A DNA stretch of 64,000 bases from Hahella sp. (GTDB lineage: Bacteria > Pseudomonadota > Gammaproteobacteria > Pseudomonadales > Oleiphilaceae): contig JANQMN010000053.1 of NCBI GenBank assembly GCA_028280065.1, forward strand, positions 1 through 64,000, read 5' to 3'. How positions within the stretch are numbered: position 1 is the first letter of the stretch; every line of letters starts with the position of its first letter. Positions 1-9,924 of this stretch are shown one piece after another. The notes below the pieces were generated by a model. It searched no databases. It saw only the letters and a program-made list of their open reading frames with translations, and had not been told where the DNA came from. Position numbers and translations under genes: made by a program.

Positions 1-828
1 GATCTTGGGAAACAAAAAGATAACGATTTAGATTCTTTTGAGTTTGAAGACGAAGAGGTAGAGGGAAATAACAAGGGCAACGATGAGAGCTGGGCGGAAC
101 AAATGCTCAAGGAGCTTGAACGTCCATTACCGCCAGCCAACGAATCTGCGGGCTCCGGGGAAAGCGTTTCATCGAACACGGATACACCTCCCCCATCGGA
201 GCCGGTCCCGGAATCCTATATCCAGGAGAGTATTCCCAGCCGTGACCAAGACATGAATCTTGGTGCGTTGCGCCCGGAACCCTTTAACGCGCACCCAAGT
301 TTTGTTGTCGAGGATTCCGGCGAATGGGTGAAAAAAGCCATTTGGGCGGCAGGGATTATCGGGCTTATCGCCTTTCTTTTTGCACAGTTGGCTTGGTTCC
401 ACTTTGACACCCTCGCCCGTTATGACCAGCTCCGGCCGCTATACGGCAAAGCTTGTGCCGTGTTTGGCTGCAAGCTACCTTCACTGTACGATATCAGCCA
501 AATTCGTAGTCAAAATCTGGTCGTGCGGAGCCATCCGCTAGTGAATAAAGCACTGATTATCGATGCCATCATCATCAACCAAGCTTCCTTTGAACAACCC
601 TTTCCCGATATCGCGTTAACTTTTTCAGATCTGAATAATAATGTGATCGCGCAGCGAACCTTCACCCGCGGGGAATATCTGTCCGGGGAGGCAAAAAACA
701 TGAAGGTCATGCCGCCCACCGTGCCAATTCACATTGCGTTGGAAATCCTCGATCCCGGCAAGGATGCGGTAAACTACACCATGGGCTTTGTCCACAACAA
801 AGCGTATCAGGAAGCTGAAAATCAGTAG
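1..828 (+). CDS. DUF3426-type zinc-ribbon/membrane protein, C-terminal part (5' end outside window)
   Basis: Frame 1 is open from base 1 through the 103..828 ORF. One TM helix (AIWAAGIIGLIAFLFAQLAWF) followed by a DUF3426-like domain. Position upstream of dusB-fis is typical. Confidence 0.75.
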   Translation, partial: DLGKQKDNDLDSFEFEDEEVEGNNKGNDESWAEQMLKELERPLPPANESAGSGESVSSNTDTPPPSEPVPESYIQESIPSRDQDMNLGALRPEPFNAHPSFVVEDSGEWVKKAIWAAGIIGLIAFLFAQLAWFHFDTLARYDQLRPLYGKACAVFGCKLPSLYDISQIRSQNLVVRSHPLVNKALIIDAIIINQASFEQPFPDIALTFSDLNNNVIAQRTFTRGEYLSGEAKNMKVMPPTVPIHIALEILDPGKDAVNYTMGFVHNKAYQEAENQ

Positions 829-1078
829 CCGGCATGCGCAGATCACCGCTATTGTCAAAAAACAGGCAAATGGCACAAAAAATACCCTAATTTTTAAATT
901 TCAAGTCTTTTCCGTGCGAATACATCTGAGTATTATTAGCAGCCCTTAACGGCCAGAACACTTTTTAACCATAAAACTTTGTCCATGGTCAGAGTTTTAA
1001 CTGGAGAAACAGGGTAGCCTTTGGATTTTTGCAACTACCCCAACTAACACATAAGCAACTCTTCGAATTACGAATTTT

Positions 1079-2068
1079 ATGCAGATCGGCCCTTACCAAC
1101 TCAGAAACAATCTGGTTCTGGCGCCCATGGCAGGTGTAACAGACCGGCCATTTCGACGCCTGTGCAGGGAAATGGGAGCAAGCCTTGCTGTGTCGGAGAT
1201 GATGGCCGCCAATCCGGAGCTGCGTAATTCGAGAAAGTCAAAGTTGCGCATGAATCACCTTGGCGAACAACTCCCCATCAGTGTGCAGATTGCCGGGGGA
1301 GATCCCTTAATGCTTGCCGAGGCCGCCCGATTCAACGTGAACCATGGTGCTCAAATCATCGACATCAATATGGGTTGTCCGGTTAAAAAAGTCTGCAAGA
1401 AAGCTGCGGGTTCGGCGCTCTTGAAGGATGAAAAGCTTGTGGCGGATATTCTTACAGCGGTGGTCAACGCAGTCGACGTACCGGTAACGCTAAAAATTCG
1501 CACGGGCTGGAGCCCGGAGCAGCGTAATGGCGTAACCATTGCGCGATTGGCTGAAGATTCCGGTATTCAGGCGCTTGCGGTCCATGGCAGAACTCGCGCC
1601 TGTCGATTTGCCGGCACCGCGGAATACGATACTATTGCCGAAATAAAACAAACTATCAGTATACCTGTAATCGCCAACGGGGATATCCAGACGCCGATGC
1701 AAGCAAAAAGCATTCTCCGGTACACCGGCGCCGATGGCCTAATGATTGGCAGAGCAGCCCAAGGCAAACCCTGGATTTTTGGTCAGATAGACCACTACCT
1801 GCGTACAGGAAAACTGAATGCAGAACCCGATTATTTTGAAGTTAGCCGAATTGTTATCCGTCATGTAACCGAGTTACACGATTTTTACGGACCAGCCCAA
1901 GGCTTGCGCATCGCCCGAAAACACCTGAGCTGGTACTTGGACGGCAACGGCATCGATAAAGAATTCAAACATCGTTTTTATAAAATAGAGGACGCTTCCG
2001 AACAACTGGATGCACTACAGGCTTTGTTCGAACGTCTCATCCAAAAAGGAGAGGAAATCGCAGCATGA
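1079..2068 (+). CDS. dusB: tRNA-dihydrouridine synthase B
   Basis: [40 protein letters not shown] and HGRTR motifs; directly upstream of fis. Confidence 0.95.
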   Translation: MQIGPYQLRNNLVLAPMAGVTDRPFRRLCREMGASLAVSEMMAANPELRNSRKSKLRMNHLGEQLPISVQIAGGDPLMLAEAARFNVNHGAQIIDINMGCPVKKVCKKAAGSALLKDEKLVADILTAVVNAVDVPVTLKIRTGWSPEQRNGVTIARLAEDSGIQALAVHGRTRACRFAGTAEYDTIAEIKQTISIPVIANGDIQTPMQAKSILRYTGADGLMIGRAAQGKPWIFGQIDHYLRTGKLNAEPDYFEVSRIVIRHVTELHDFYGPAQGLRIARKHLSWYLDGNGIDKEFKHRFYKIEDASEQLDALQALFERLIQKGEEIAA

Positions 2069-2355
2069 CCACTGAATCATTGGCGACTCAAGAGAGTCCA
2101 TTTGAGGTAGAGCAACAACCCGCGCAAACCATGACGCTACGCGATAGTGTCGAACAATCTCTGGAAAATTACTTTTCCCAGTTGGATGGCGCGCCGGTCA
2201 AGGATATCTACCAAATGGTTCTAAGCGAAGTTGAAGCACCATTATTAGAACAGGTGCTGAAGTATACGCGTAATAACCAAACCAAAGCCTCCATTCTTCT
2301 GGGTTTGAATCGGGGTACTCTAAGGAAGAAGCTTAAGCAGTACGGTTTGCTCTAA
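2065..2355 (+). CDS. fis: DNA-binding protein Fis
   Basis: C-terminal HTH ...[36 protein letters not shown]; overlaps dusB by 4 bp. Confidence 0.96.
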   Translation: MTTESLATQESPFEVEQQPAQTMTLRDSVEQSLENYFSQLDGAPVKDIYQMVLSEVEAPLLEQVLKYTRNNQTKASILLGLNRGTLRKKLKQYGLL

Positions 2356-2404
2356 ACGGCAACATCGAGATATGCGTTTCTTTTAGGAAACGAACCAATT
2401 AACA

Positions 2405-2427
2405 AGAGGGCTAAACGCCCTCTTTTT
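2405..2427 (+). terminator. Rho-independent terminator after dusB-fis
   Basis: agagggc-taaac-gccctct stem followed by tttt. Confidence 0.8.
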
Positions 2428-2454
2428 GCTTAGCTTGTAAGAGAAAAAACACCA

Positions 2455-4032
2455 ATGAGCGAATCGAAACTGGTACCAATCAGGCGTGCCTTGCTTAGCG
2501 TATCGGACAAAAGTGATCTAATCCCCTTTGCAACGGCGCTGGCGGCTAAAAACATTTCTCTACTATCCACTGGGGGCACATATAACCTACTCAAAAGCGA
2601 AGGAATTCCCGTGCAGGAAGTATCGGAATATACCGGCTTTCCAGAAATGATGGCGGGCCGCGTGAAAACCCTGCACCCTAATGTTCATGGCGGTATTCTC
2701 GGTCGCCGGGGCATTGACGATACGGTTATGGCGGAGCATCAAATCGAACCGATTGATCTCGTGGTGGTTAATCTCTACCCCTTTGCTGAAACCATCGCCA
2801 AACCGAATTGCACTTTAGAAGATGCAATAGAAAACATCGATATCGGCGGCCCTGCCATGGTGCGCTCTGCGGCGAAAAACCACCAGGATGTCGGAATCGT
2901 CGTCAACCCTGCTGACTACGCTGCCGTCCTTGCCGACCTTGAAGCCAATGCCAACGCCCTCAGCCAACCACTTCGATTTGACCTGGCCGTCAAAGCTTTT
3001 GAACACACAGCCGCTTATGACGGGATGATCGCCGACTATCTAGGCAAAAAAGTATTGGATGAAAAATCGGCGTTTCCACGAACGCTGAATAAACAGTTCC
3101 GCAAATCACAAGACCTGCGCTATGGCGAAAACCCCCATCAAGGCGCTGCCTTTTACGTCGAGAAAGGCTACCGGGAAGCGTCCGTTTCCAGCGCAAAACA
3201 GCTGCAAGGTAAAGCGCTGTCGTTTAACAATATCGCCGACACGGATGCGGCTCTGGAGTGTGTAAAACCCTTTGCCGACCCCGCCTGCGTTATCGTGAAA
3301 CACGCAAACCCCTGTGGAGTTGCGATCGGTGCGGATCTGCAACAGGCTTACGATCTCGCCTATGCCACAGATCCTACGTCTGCCTTTGGCGGAATTATTG
3401 CGTTCAACCGGGAGTTGGACGGCCCTACGCTCAAATCCATCATTGACCGCCAATTTGTCGAGGTGGTTATCGCCCCCGTTATCAGTCAAGACGCCGTCAG
3501 CATTGCCAAAACCAAGCCTAATGTGCGGCTGCTGGAATCCGGCAACTTTGAAGGAGACCGTCTGCCTGCTTTCGACTATAAGAAGGTCACCGGCGGTCTA
3601 CTGGTGCAGGACCGGGATCTTGGCATGGTCAATATGGAAGCGCTGAAAATGGTGACTGACCGATCTCCATCCGAACAGGAATTAAACGACCTGCTATTCG
3701 CCTGGGAAGTTGCCAAGTACGTCAAGTCCAATGCCATCGTCTACGCAAAGAGTGGCCGCACTATCGGCATCGGCGCCGGCCAGATGAGCCGCGTGTATAG
3801 CGCAAAAATCGCTGCAATCAAAGCTGCCGATGAAAACCTCGAAGTAAAGGGTTCCGTGATGGCGTCCGACGCTTTCTTCCCATTCCGGGACGGCATTGAT
3901 GCCGCGGCAGAAGCCGGCATTACCGCGATAATTCAACCCGGCGGTTCAATGCGGGACCAGGAAGTTATCGATGCAGCCAATGAGCATGGCATTGCCATGG
4001 TGTTTACCGGAATGCGCCACTTCAGGCACTAG
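2455..4032 (+). CDS. purH: Bifunctional AICAR transformylase/IMP cyclohydrolase
   Basis: [17 protein letters not shown]..., [16 protein letters not shown] and C-terminal GMRHFRH. Confidence 0.97.
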   Translation: MSESKLVPIRRALLSVSDKSDLIPFATALAAKNISLLSTGGTYNLLKSEGIPVQEVSEYTGFPEMMAGRVKTLHPNVHGGILGRRGIDDTVMAEHQIEPIDLVVVNLYPFAETIAKPNCTLEDAIENIDIGGPAMVRSAAKNHQDVGIVVNPADYAAVLADLEANANALSQPLRFDLAVKAFEHTAAYDGMIADYLGKKVLDEKSAFPRTLNKQFRKSQDLRYGENPHQGAAFYVEKGYREASVSSAKQLQGKALSFNNIADTDAALECVKPFADPACVIVKHANPCGVAIGADLQQAYDLAYATDPTSAFGGIIAFNRELDGPTLKSIIDRQFVEVVIAPVISQDAVSIAKTKPNVRLLESGNFEGDRLPAFDYKKVTGGLLVQDRDLGMVNMEALKMVTDRSPSEQELNDLLFAWEVAKYVKSNAIVYAKSGRTIGIGAGQMSRVYSAKIAAIKAADENLEVKGSVMASDAFFPFRDGIDAAAEAGITAIIQPGGSMRDQEVIDAANEHGIAMVFTGMRHFRH

Positions 4033-4045
4033 GGACGTAGCAACT

Positions 4046-5350
4046 ATGAATATTCTCGTTATAGGCAGTGGCGGCCGAGAGCACGCCCTGGCATGGAAAC
4101 TGGCCCAGCCCGACTATGTGAATCAAGTCTTTGTCGCACCGGGCAATGCCGGTACGGCATTGGAGGCCAAACTTAAAAATGTCGATTTGGATGTAATGAA
4201 TTTTGACGGGCTTATCGAATTTGCCAAGTCAAATGCCATAGAGCTGACAGTGGTCGGGCCGGAAGCGCCTTTGGTCGACGGCATCGTCGACCGCTTTCAG
4301 GCTGCCGGATTGCAAATTTTCGGCCCCGGTGCCGGTGCGGCTCAGTTGGAAGGATCGAAAGCCTTTACTAAGAATTTCCTGGCCCGTCACAACATTCCCA
4401 CCGCCGCATACCAAAGTTTTACCGATACCGAACAGGCCTTGGATTATGTTCGTCGCCAGGGCGCACCCATCGTCATTAAAGCAGACGGCTTGGCAGCAGG
4501 CAAAGGTGTTATCGTCGCCATGACCCTGGAAGAAGCCGAAGCGGCAATCACAGACATGCTGGCGGGGAATAAGTTCGGCGAAGCCGGGCATCGAGTGGTG
4601 GTTGAAGAATTCCTGGAGGGCGAAGAGGCCAGTTTTATCGTCATGGTAGACGGTGAAAACATTTTGCCAATGGCTACCAGCCAAGATCACAAGCGCGTCG
4701 GCGACGGCGACACCGGTCCGAATACCGGCGGTATGGGCGCCTATTCGCCTGCCCCTGTGGTTACCGCACAGATGCATGACCGCATCATGCATGAAGTTAT
4801 CCAGCCGACCGTCGAAGGCATGGCCGAGGAAGGCAACGCCTACACGGGATTTCTGTATGCCGGTTTGATGATTACCGCCGCCGGTGAACCCAAGGTGATT
4901 GAATACAACTGCCGTTTCGGTGATCCGGAAACCCAACCGATCATGCTCCGATTGAAGTCTGACTTGGCCCAACTTTGCCTAAGCGCAACCCGCGGAGAAT
5001 TGGACCAAGTTACATCCGAATGGGACGAACGCGCCTCCTTGGGTGTCGTCCTTGCCGCCGGCGGATATCCGGCTAACTATGCGAAAGGTCAAGAAATCAG
5101 CGGATTGGAAGACGCAGCCAGACTTCCCGGCAAAGTGTTTCATGCCGGCACCCGTTTGAAGGATGGCAAGGTACTGACCGCAGGCGGCAGAGTGCTTTGT
5201 GCAACAGCCCTCGGAAATTCCGTCTCAGAAGCGCAAGCTAACGCCTATGCGCTTGCGGAGAAAATCAATTGGCAGGATGGATTCTATCGGAAAGATATCG
5301 GATATCGGGCCATAGCCAGGGAAAACATCGACGCTACTGAAAAGAGTTAA
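4046..5350 (+). CDS. purD: Phosphoribosylamine-glycine ligase
   Basis: MNILVIGSGGREHALAWKL start at 4046; GPNTGGMGAYSPAPV motif. The ORF track start at 3971 is too far upstream. Confidence 0.96.
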   Translation: MNILVIGSGGREHALAWKLAQPDYVNQVFVAPGNAGTALEAKLKNVDLDVMNFDGLIEFAKSNAIELTVVGPEAPLVDGIVDRFQAAGLQIFGPGAGAAQLEGSKAFTKNFLARHNIPTAAYQSFTDTEQALDYVRRQGAPIVIKADGLAAGKGVIVAMTLEEAEAAITDMLAGNKFGEAGHRVVVEEFLEGEEASFIVMVDGENILPMATSQDHKRVGDGDTGPNTGGMGAYSPAPVVTAQMHDRIMHEVIQPTVEGMAEEGNAYTGFLYAGLMITAAGEPKVIEYNCRFGDPETQPIMLRLKSDLAQLCLSATRGELDQVTSEWDERASLGVVLAAGGYPANYAKGQEISGLEDAARLPGKVFHAGTRLKDGKVLTAGGRVLCATALGNSVSEAQANAYALAEKINWQDGFYRKDIGYRAIARENIDATEKS

Positions 5351-5371
5351 CGGCTTCCTTTCTCGCATTTA

Positions 5372-5401
5372 ACCCCCGTCGAATTCTTTCTTCGGGGGCT
5401 A
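5372..5401 (+). terminator. Probable terminator after purD
   Basis: cccccg...cgggggct hairpin in the purD 3' region; T-tract is weak. Confidence 0.45.
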
Positions 5402-5548
5402 TTTAGTTGCTTGCCTTGACTGTCGGTTGTTTCAAAATAGTGCACGTTTGGCAATGTTTCCGGCTAGATTTCAGCGCTAACGATGGTGATCAAACCAGCC
5501 AACGAGGAAACACAGTTACGCCACTTGCGTAACCATTAAAATTACTGC

Positions 5549-5577
5549 TTATCAACAATAGATAGCCAATCTATAAT
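5549..5577 (+). promoter_or_regulatory. Sigma70-type promoter upstream of SNF2 helicase
   Basis: TTATCA (5549-5554), 17-bp spacer, consensus TATAAT (5572-5577). Confidence 0.5.
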
Positions 5578-5617
5578 CAATTTCCCCACTAGCAATAGCA
5601 AACTCCATATCTCAATT

Positions 5618-8600
5618 ATGAGCACTATGAGCACTTTTATCTTCGATAGTGAACAGCTTTCAAGCATAGCCTCGGAACCTACAGTTCGTGAAGGACTGCA
5701 GTATTTTAAAGAAAACCGCGTCATCGAATGCTTTGTTCAAGAAGAAATACTATTCGCGTTAGTGGAAGGGAAGACATTTCCGGAGCAGCCTTATAGTGTT
5801 GAACTCAGTTATACGGCGGAAGGCGAGTTGTCGGTATCCTGCCAATGCAGCAACAACAGCGAAGTGGTATGCAAACATGCAATCGCGGCTTTACTGGGTT
5901 ATAGCGATGATGTCGGCAGTCAAGACGCCAACCTGCAAACTGCCATGGAAGCCGCAATCAATGACAGAATCAAACGTGGCCGAACAGAGGTGCAGGTAAA
6001 ACACTTGAGCGGGCACCCATCATTTGGAATTTGGCAGGCATTTTCCATCGATTCTTATGGCCAGCCGCAACGCCGTTACGAAGTGCACATCAGGTCTCTA
6101 CAGGAAAAGATAAACTTCTGTACATGCCCCGATAGAGCCAATAACCAACTCGGCACCTGCAAACACATTGAAGCTGTGATCTTTCGACTGGGGAAAGACA
6201 AAACCCTATCAAAAGGTGAATTTGCTCCCCCTATCCCCTTCGTTTTTTCAACTTGGGAAGGCGAAGACAAAGTCAAAATCCAACGCACAAAAAACCTAAG
6301 AAACGATTTATCGGTAATAATCGACCGATTTTTCGATGGCCAGGGCTACTTCAAAGGCGAACTTCCCGAGGAGTTCTTTGAATTTCAATCCGCTGTATAT
6401 GGCCGGGACGATATCACTATCGGGATAGATGCTAAGTGGGGTGTTGAACGTATCGCCGCCCAACAGAAAAAGCAATTGAGAGCTACGCAATTGGAGCGGC
6501 GCATTAAAAACCTTAACGGACATTTGCCAGGCCTGAAAGCGAAGCTCTACCCCTATCAGATAGAAGGTGTTGCTTTCTTAAGCGCTAATGGACGATCACT
6601 CTTAGCAGACGACATGGGGCTGGGTAAAACTCTCCAAGCCATTGCTGCGGCTGGTTGGCTGATAGAAGAACAGGCAGTGCAACGGGTTTTAATAGTAAGC
6701 CCAGCCTCACTAAAGCATCAGTGGGCTAGAGAAATCGAAAAATTCACCGATTACTCCGTTCAAATAGTCCAAGGCAATGCTGCCACCCGCCAAGCGCAGT
6801 ACCGCCAGGACAAAACGTTTTTTATTCTCAATTATGAACTGATATTAAGAGATTTATCGGTTATCAACGAACGTTTAACTCCAGACCTGCTAATACTGGA
6901 TGAAGCTCAGCGAATTAAAAATTGGCGAACAAAAATCGCCACTTCCGTAAAGCAGATCGGTAGTAAATATGCGTTTGTATTAACCGGCACGCCTCTAGAG
7001 AATCGCCTGGAGGATCTTTACAGCCTAATGCAAGTTGTCGACCAGCACCTTCTGGGTCCGTTATGGCGCTATCTGAATGACTACCATATAACCGACGACG
7101 CTGGAAAGGTTCTCGGATATCGCAATCTCTCAGAACTGCGACAAAAAATACGCCCTGTGATGTTACGGCGTAACCGCGCCATCGTGAGCGATCAGCTGCC
7201 GAATCGAATAACGACCAGACTAGACGTTGCCATGTCACCAAGACAGCAGGAATTGCATGACTCCGGGCTTGCCACCGCTAGTCGGCTGGCAAAAATCAGT
7301 AAAAACCGGCCTCTGACGCCTTCCGAGCAAAACAAAATGATGGCAGCCTTACAAACCGCCCGCATGGCCTGCAATGCAGCAGGTTTAGTTGACAAAGAAA
7401 CGGAAGGCTCACCAAAACTGACAGAACTGAAGACCCTGGTACAGGAACTCTGTATTGAAGCCGGCCGGAAGATGGTCATCTTTTCTCAATGGCGGGGCAT
7501 GACGTTAATGATCGAAGCGCTCCTTGCCAAGATGAAAGTAGGCTATGTCCACCTTAATGGCCAAGTGCCGACTGCAAAAAGGGGGAAACTAATGGATCGC
7601 TTCAATGGCCAGGACGATATCGCCGTGTTTATCTCGACCGATGCCGGCGGTAGCGGCTTAAATCTGCAGGCCGCAAGCGTTTTGGTGAATATGGATATTC
7701 CGTGGAATCCCGCCGTACTGGAACAACGAAATGCCCGCATCCATCGGCTAGGGCAAGAGAACAAGGTTCAGATAATTCTCATGGTTGCCGAAGAATCCTA
7801 CGAAGAGCGCGTCTTGCAGCTAGTGGGCAACAAGCAACATCTATTCGATAACGTTGTCGACCCTGAAGCCGCTGAAGATGTTATCGGCATCACGCGAAAA
7901 TCCATTGCCGCTGTTATAGAAGACCTGACCAACCAGGAGGCTCTCTCCGCGATGGAATCAGGAGAAAAAGACGCGACTCTCGAAACAGAAGAACCATTCC
8001 CTAACCATGCAGAGAATGACGCAATTTCTTCAACATCGAACAACGAGTCTGAGCAAGATGTATCGTTACGCAAGGGTATTGAAAAATGCCAATCTCATTT
8101 CGGCAGCAGACTGGTACAGATAATGGTGCGTAACGGCGGACTCCTGCTTATTTTGGACAAAGTTGAAGATGAGGACGACGCGTTCGTCGACCAGGTAAAT
8201 CTTCCAGCACCTGTTGCTACCATTGATATCCGCACATTGCGTCAGTTCAACAAACTTGGCGAAGCCTCCCCGCTTGCTGATGCGCAGATTTATGCTGACC
8301 ATTCCGTTCCCAGTCGACCCGAACGGATATGGTTAGCACAAGCGAAAGAAAAGCTAAATTCCGCGAGGATTCTTTTTGAGCACAATTCCCAAGAGAATAG
8401 TGATGCATCCAGTGACAGCAGCATTATGGAGTTATTAAGTTCAGCTGCCGGCGCTTATGTCACGGACCGGGCAAACAGTGACCAGCTCATTTCAGTAGAG
8501 GAGACGCCGGTATGGATATACTCGAAAGGAATACCGGAAGAAAAAATCTCCGAGCAACACGCCAGTTCTATCATGCGCGTACTCGGCATGAGATTTTCGA

Positions 8601-8674
8601 ATCAAATACCTGCCGATCTGGTACGGCAATCTTTTAACGAAATGCAGTCGCTAATAGAACAGGATCAATGCTGA
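5618..8674 (+). CDS. SNF2-family helicase with two SWIM zinc fingers
   Basis: SWIM-like CQC..CKH and CTC..CKH motifs; Walker A LLADDMGLGKT, LILDEAQRIKN, motif VI NARIHRLGQ; long C-terminal extension. Confidence 0.88.
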   Translation: MSTMSTFIFDSEQLSSIASEPTVREGLQYFKENRVIECFVQEEILFALVEGKTFPEQPYSVELSYTAEGELSVSCQCSNNSEVVCKHAIAALLGYSDDVGSQDANLQTAMEAAINDRIKRGRTEVQVKHLSGHPSFGIWQAFSIDSYGQPQRRYEVHIRSLQEKINFCTCPDRANNQLGTCKHIEAVIFRLGKDKTLSKGEFAPPIPFVFSTWEGEDKVKIQRTKNLRNDLSVIIDRFFDGQGYFKGELPEEFFEFQSAVYGRDDITIGIDAKWGVERIAAQQKKQLRATQLERRIKNLNGHLPGLKAKLYPYQIEGVAFLSANGRSLLADDMGLGKTLQAIAAAGWLIEEQAVQRVLIVSPASLKHQWAREIEKFTDYSVQIVQGNAATRQAQYRQDKTFFILNYELILRDLSVINERLTPDLLILDEAQRIKNWRTKIATSVKQIGSKYAFVLTGTPLENRLEDLYSLMQVVDQHLLGPLWRYLNDYHITDDAGKVLGYRNLSELRQKIRPVMLRRNRAIVSDQLPNRITTRLDVAMSPRQQELHDSGLATASRLAKISKNRPLTPSEQNKMMAALQTARMACNAAGLVDKETEGSPKLTELKTLVQELCIEAGRKMVIFSQWRGMTLMIEALLAKMKVGYVHLNGQVPTAKRGKLMDRFNGQDDIAVFISTDAGGSGLNLQAASVLVNMDIPWNPAVLEQRNARIHRLGQENKVQIILMVAEESYEERVLQLVGNKQHLFDNVVDPEAAEDVIGITRKSIAAVIEDLTNQEALSAMESGEKDATLETEEPFPNHAENDAISSTSNNESEQDVSLRKGIEKCQSHFGSRLVQIMVRNGGLLLILDKVEDEDDAFVDQVNLPAPVATIDIRTLRQFNKLGEASPLADAQIYADHSVPSRPERIWLAQAKEKLNSARILFEHNSQENSDASSDSSIMELLSSAAGAYVTDRANSDQLISVEETPVWIYSKGIPEEKISEQHASSIMRVLGMRFSNQIPADLVRQSFNEMQSLIEQDQC

Positions 8675-8755
8675 CTTCTTGTATGGCCATACAGTGAATC
8701 AATCCAACTCAAAAGAAATAGCGGGAGGGTCCGCCGGAGGACAATCTATTTGCTG

Positions 8756-8920
8756 ATGCGCAAAAACGATGACTATCTACGAGCTGAATTTTGTTGGAAG
8801 AACTGGCCTGAAGCGGCTCAGCAGAAAAAACTGACTATCAGCTATGGAGATAACCGGTTCTTAGGACAATTCGATTATCTTATAGTCTCCAATGTCTCAG
8901 CTAAAGCGATTAATCACTAG
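8756..8920 (+). other. Small ORF (54 aa) or gene remnant between SNF2 helicase and Imm70-like gene
   Basis: MRKNDDYLRAEFCWKNWPEAAQQKKLTISYGDNRFLGQFDYLIVSNVSAKAINH*; the frame is open back to 8675. No family recognised. Confidence 0.3.
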
Positions 8921-8932
8921 TTTGGAAAGACC

Positions 8933-9421
8933 ATGACAGTGGCAATAAAGCAGGAAAATGTCTACACGGAAGTCGGGCCAGGAAGTATTCTACACGCGTT
9001 CTTTTCAACAATAAGCGCGAATCATGACAATGGAGAATGGGGAACCAGATATCCAGTCATATTCGGCCAGCTATATGAAGGCAAGCTTTCTGAAGCCAAT
9101 GCAATAGAGGCAAAGAAGGAAATTGTTGAAATCATCAAAGAATTAAAATGTTTACCTGTAGAGAAATTGGTGTGGGATATCGAAAATAGATCTGCTACTC
9201 CTCCTTTTGAGTATGACCATCAATGTGACAAGTCTTCTTTGTACACATATTTTAGAACGGTTAACGGTAGAAATCTTTCGGAAGAAATTCTAGAAAATAT
9301 AATCACCTCCATAGATTTCGGAGGAGATGTTGAAATAGTCTCCTGCAAGGACTTATCGGAAGCTGTTACTCGTAGCAAATGCGCGAAGAAGCGGTTCAAA
9401 TGGCCATTCTTCTCCAAATAA
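8933..9421 (+). CDS. Imm70-like immunity protein
   Basis: GPGSILHAFFSTISANHDNGEWGTRYPVIFGQLYEGKL...VWDIENRSATPP resembles the Imm70 family from memory; not checked by search. Confidence 0.65.
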   Translation: MTVAIKQENVYTEVGPGSILHAFFSTISANHDNGEWGTRYPVIFGQLYEGKLSEANAIEAKKEIVEIIKELKCLPVEKLVWDIENRSATPPFEYDHQCDKSSLYTYFRTVNGRNLSEEILENIITSIDFGGDVEIVSCKDLSEAVTRSKCAKKRFKWPFFSK

Positions 9422-9491
9422 TATACTGAGCGATGCAATACATATTTTCTCAAGTTGGCCTTTTGCAGCTCAAAAAAGACTAAAGCAACAA

Positions 9492-9590
9492 GGCCCCGGA
9501 TAACCCCGAAAGGGGTTGTGTCATATAGCCGGTCGGTTTTAACCACCGGAAAGGTGAACCTGAAGAAGAGTCCTGAAGGGACGGCGTTAC
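9492..9590 (-). repeat. Structured repeat copy A (three hairpins), minus orientation
   Basis: Reverse complement: gtaacgccgtcccttcaggactcttcttcaggttcacctttccggtggttaaaaccgaccggctatatgacacaacccctttcggggttatccggggcc. Aligns with copy B. Confidence 0.7.
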
Positions 9591-9650
9591 AAGCGGCGCT
9601 CACATAAGGAATAAGTAATTAATTAGACAATTGATCAACCTAAAATAACC

Positions 9651-9750
9651 TAAACGTCGCCCTTACAGGGCTATTGTTTTGGTTAATCGTTCCCGGTGAC
9701 TGAAGTCACCGGCTATACGACATTTCCCCTCCGGGGAAAATAGTCGCCCG
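9651..9750 (+). repeat. Structured repeat copy B (three hairpins), plus orientation
   Basis: taaacgtcgcccttacagggctattgttttggttaatcgttcccggtgactgaagtcaccggctatacgacatttcccctccggggaaaatagtcgcccg. Shares hairpin order and the ggctata.gaca core with copy A. Confidence 0.7.
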
Positions 9751-9924
9751 CAAACCGTCAGAATCCTGCTATACAGTTATGCTATCTTCAACAACTATAT
9801 AGCAACACTCCAGACTTCATGGAGACTTCCAATCTGCTATAAAGTGTAATAAGTACCAAACTTTAGTTCTATTATTTGATGGTATGGAAGTATTGAGACT
9901 AATCTAGACCATTAAACAGCTCCG

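Noticed and set aside
4229-4972. 247-aa minus-strand ORF antisense to purD
   Set aside because: Shadow of a conserved gene, no recognisable family.
8913-8926. 14-mer atcactagtttgga shared with the miaB-leader repeat (35043-35056 region)
   Set aside because: A few exact 14-mer pairs are expected by chance in 64 kb and the flanks do not match.
9220-9603. 127-aa minus-strand ORF over the Imm70-like gene and repeat A
   Set aside because: Its N-terminal part is a translation of the hairpin repeat and the rest is antisense to a better ORF.
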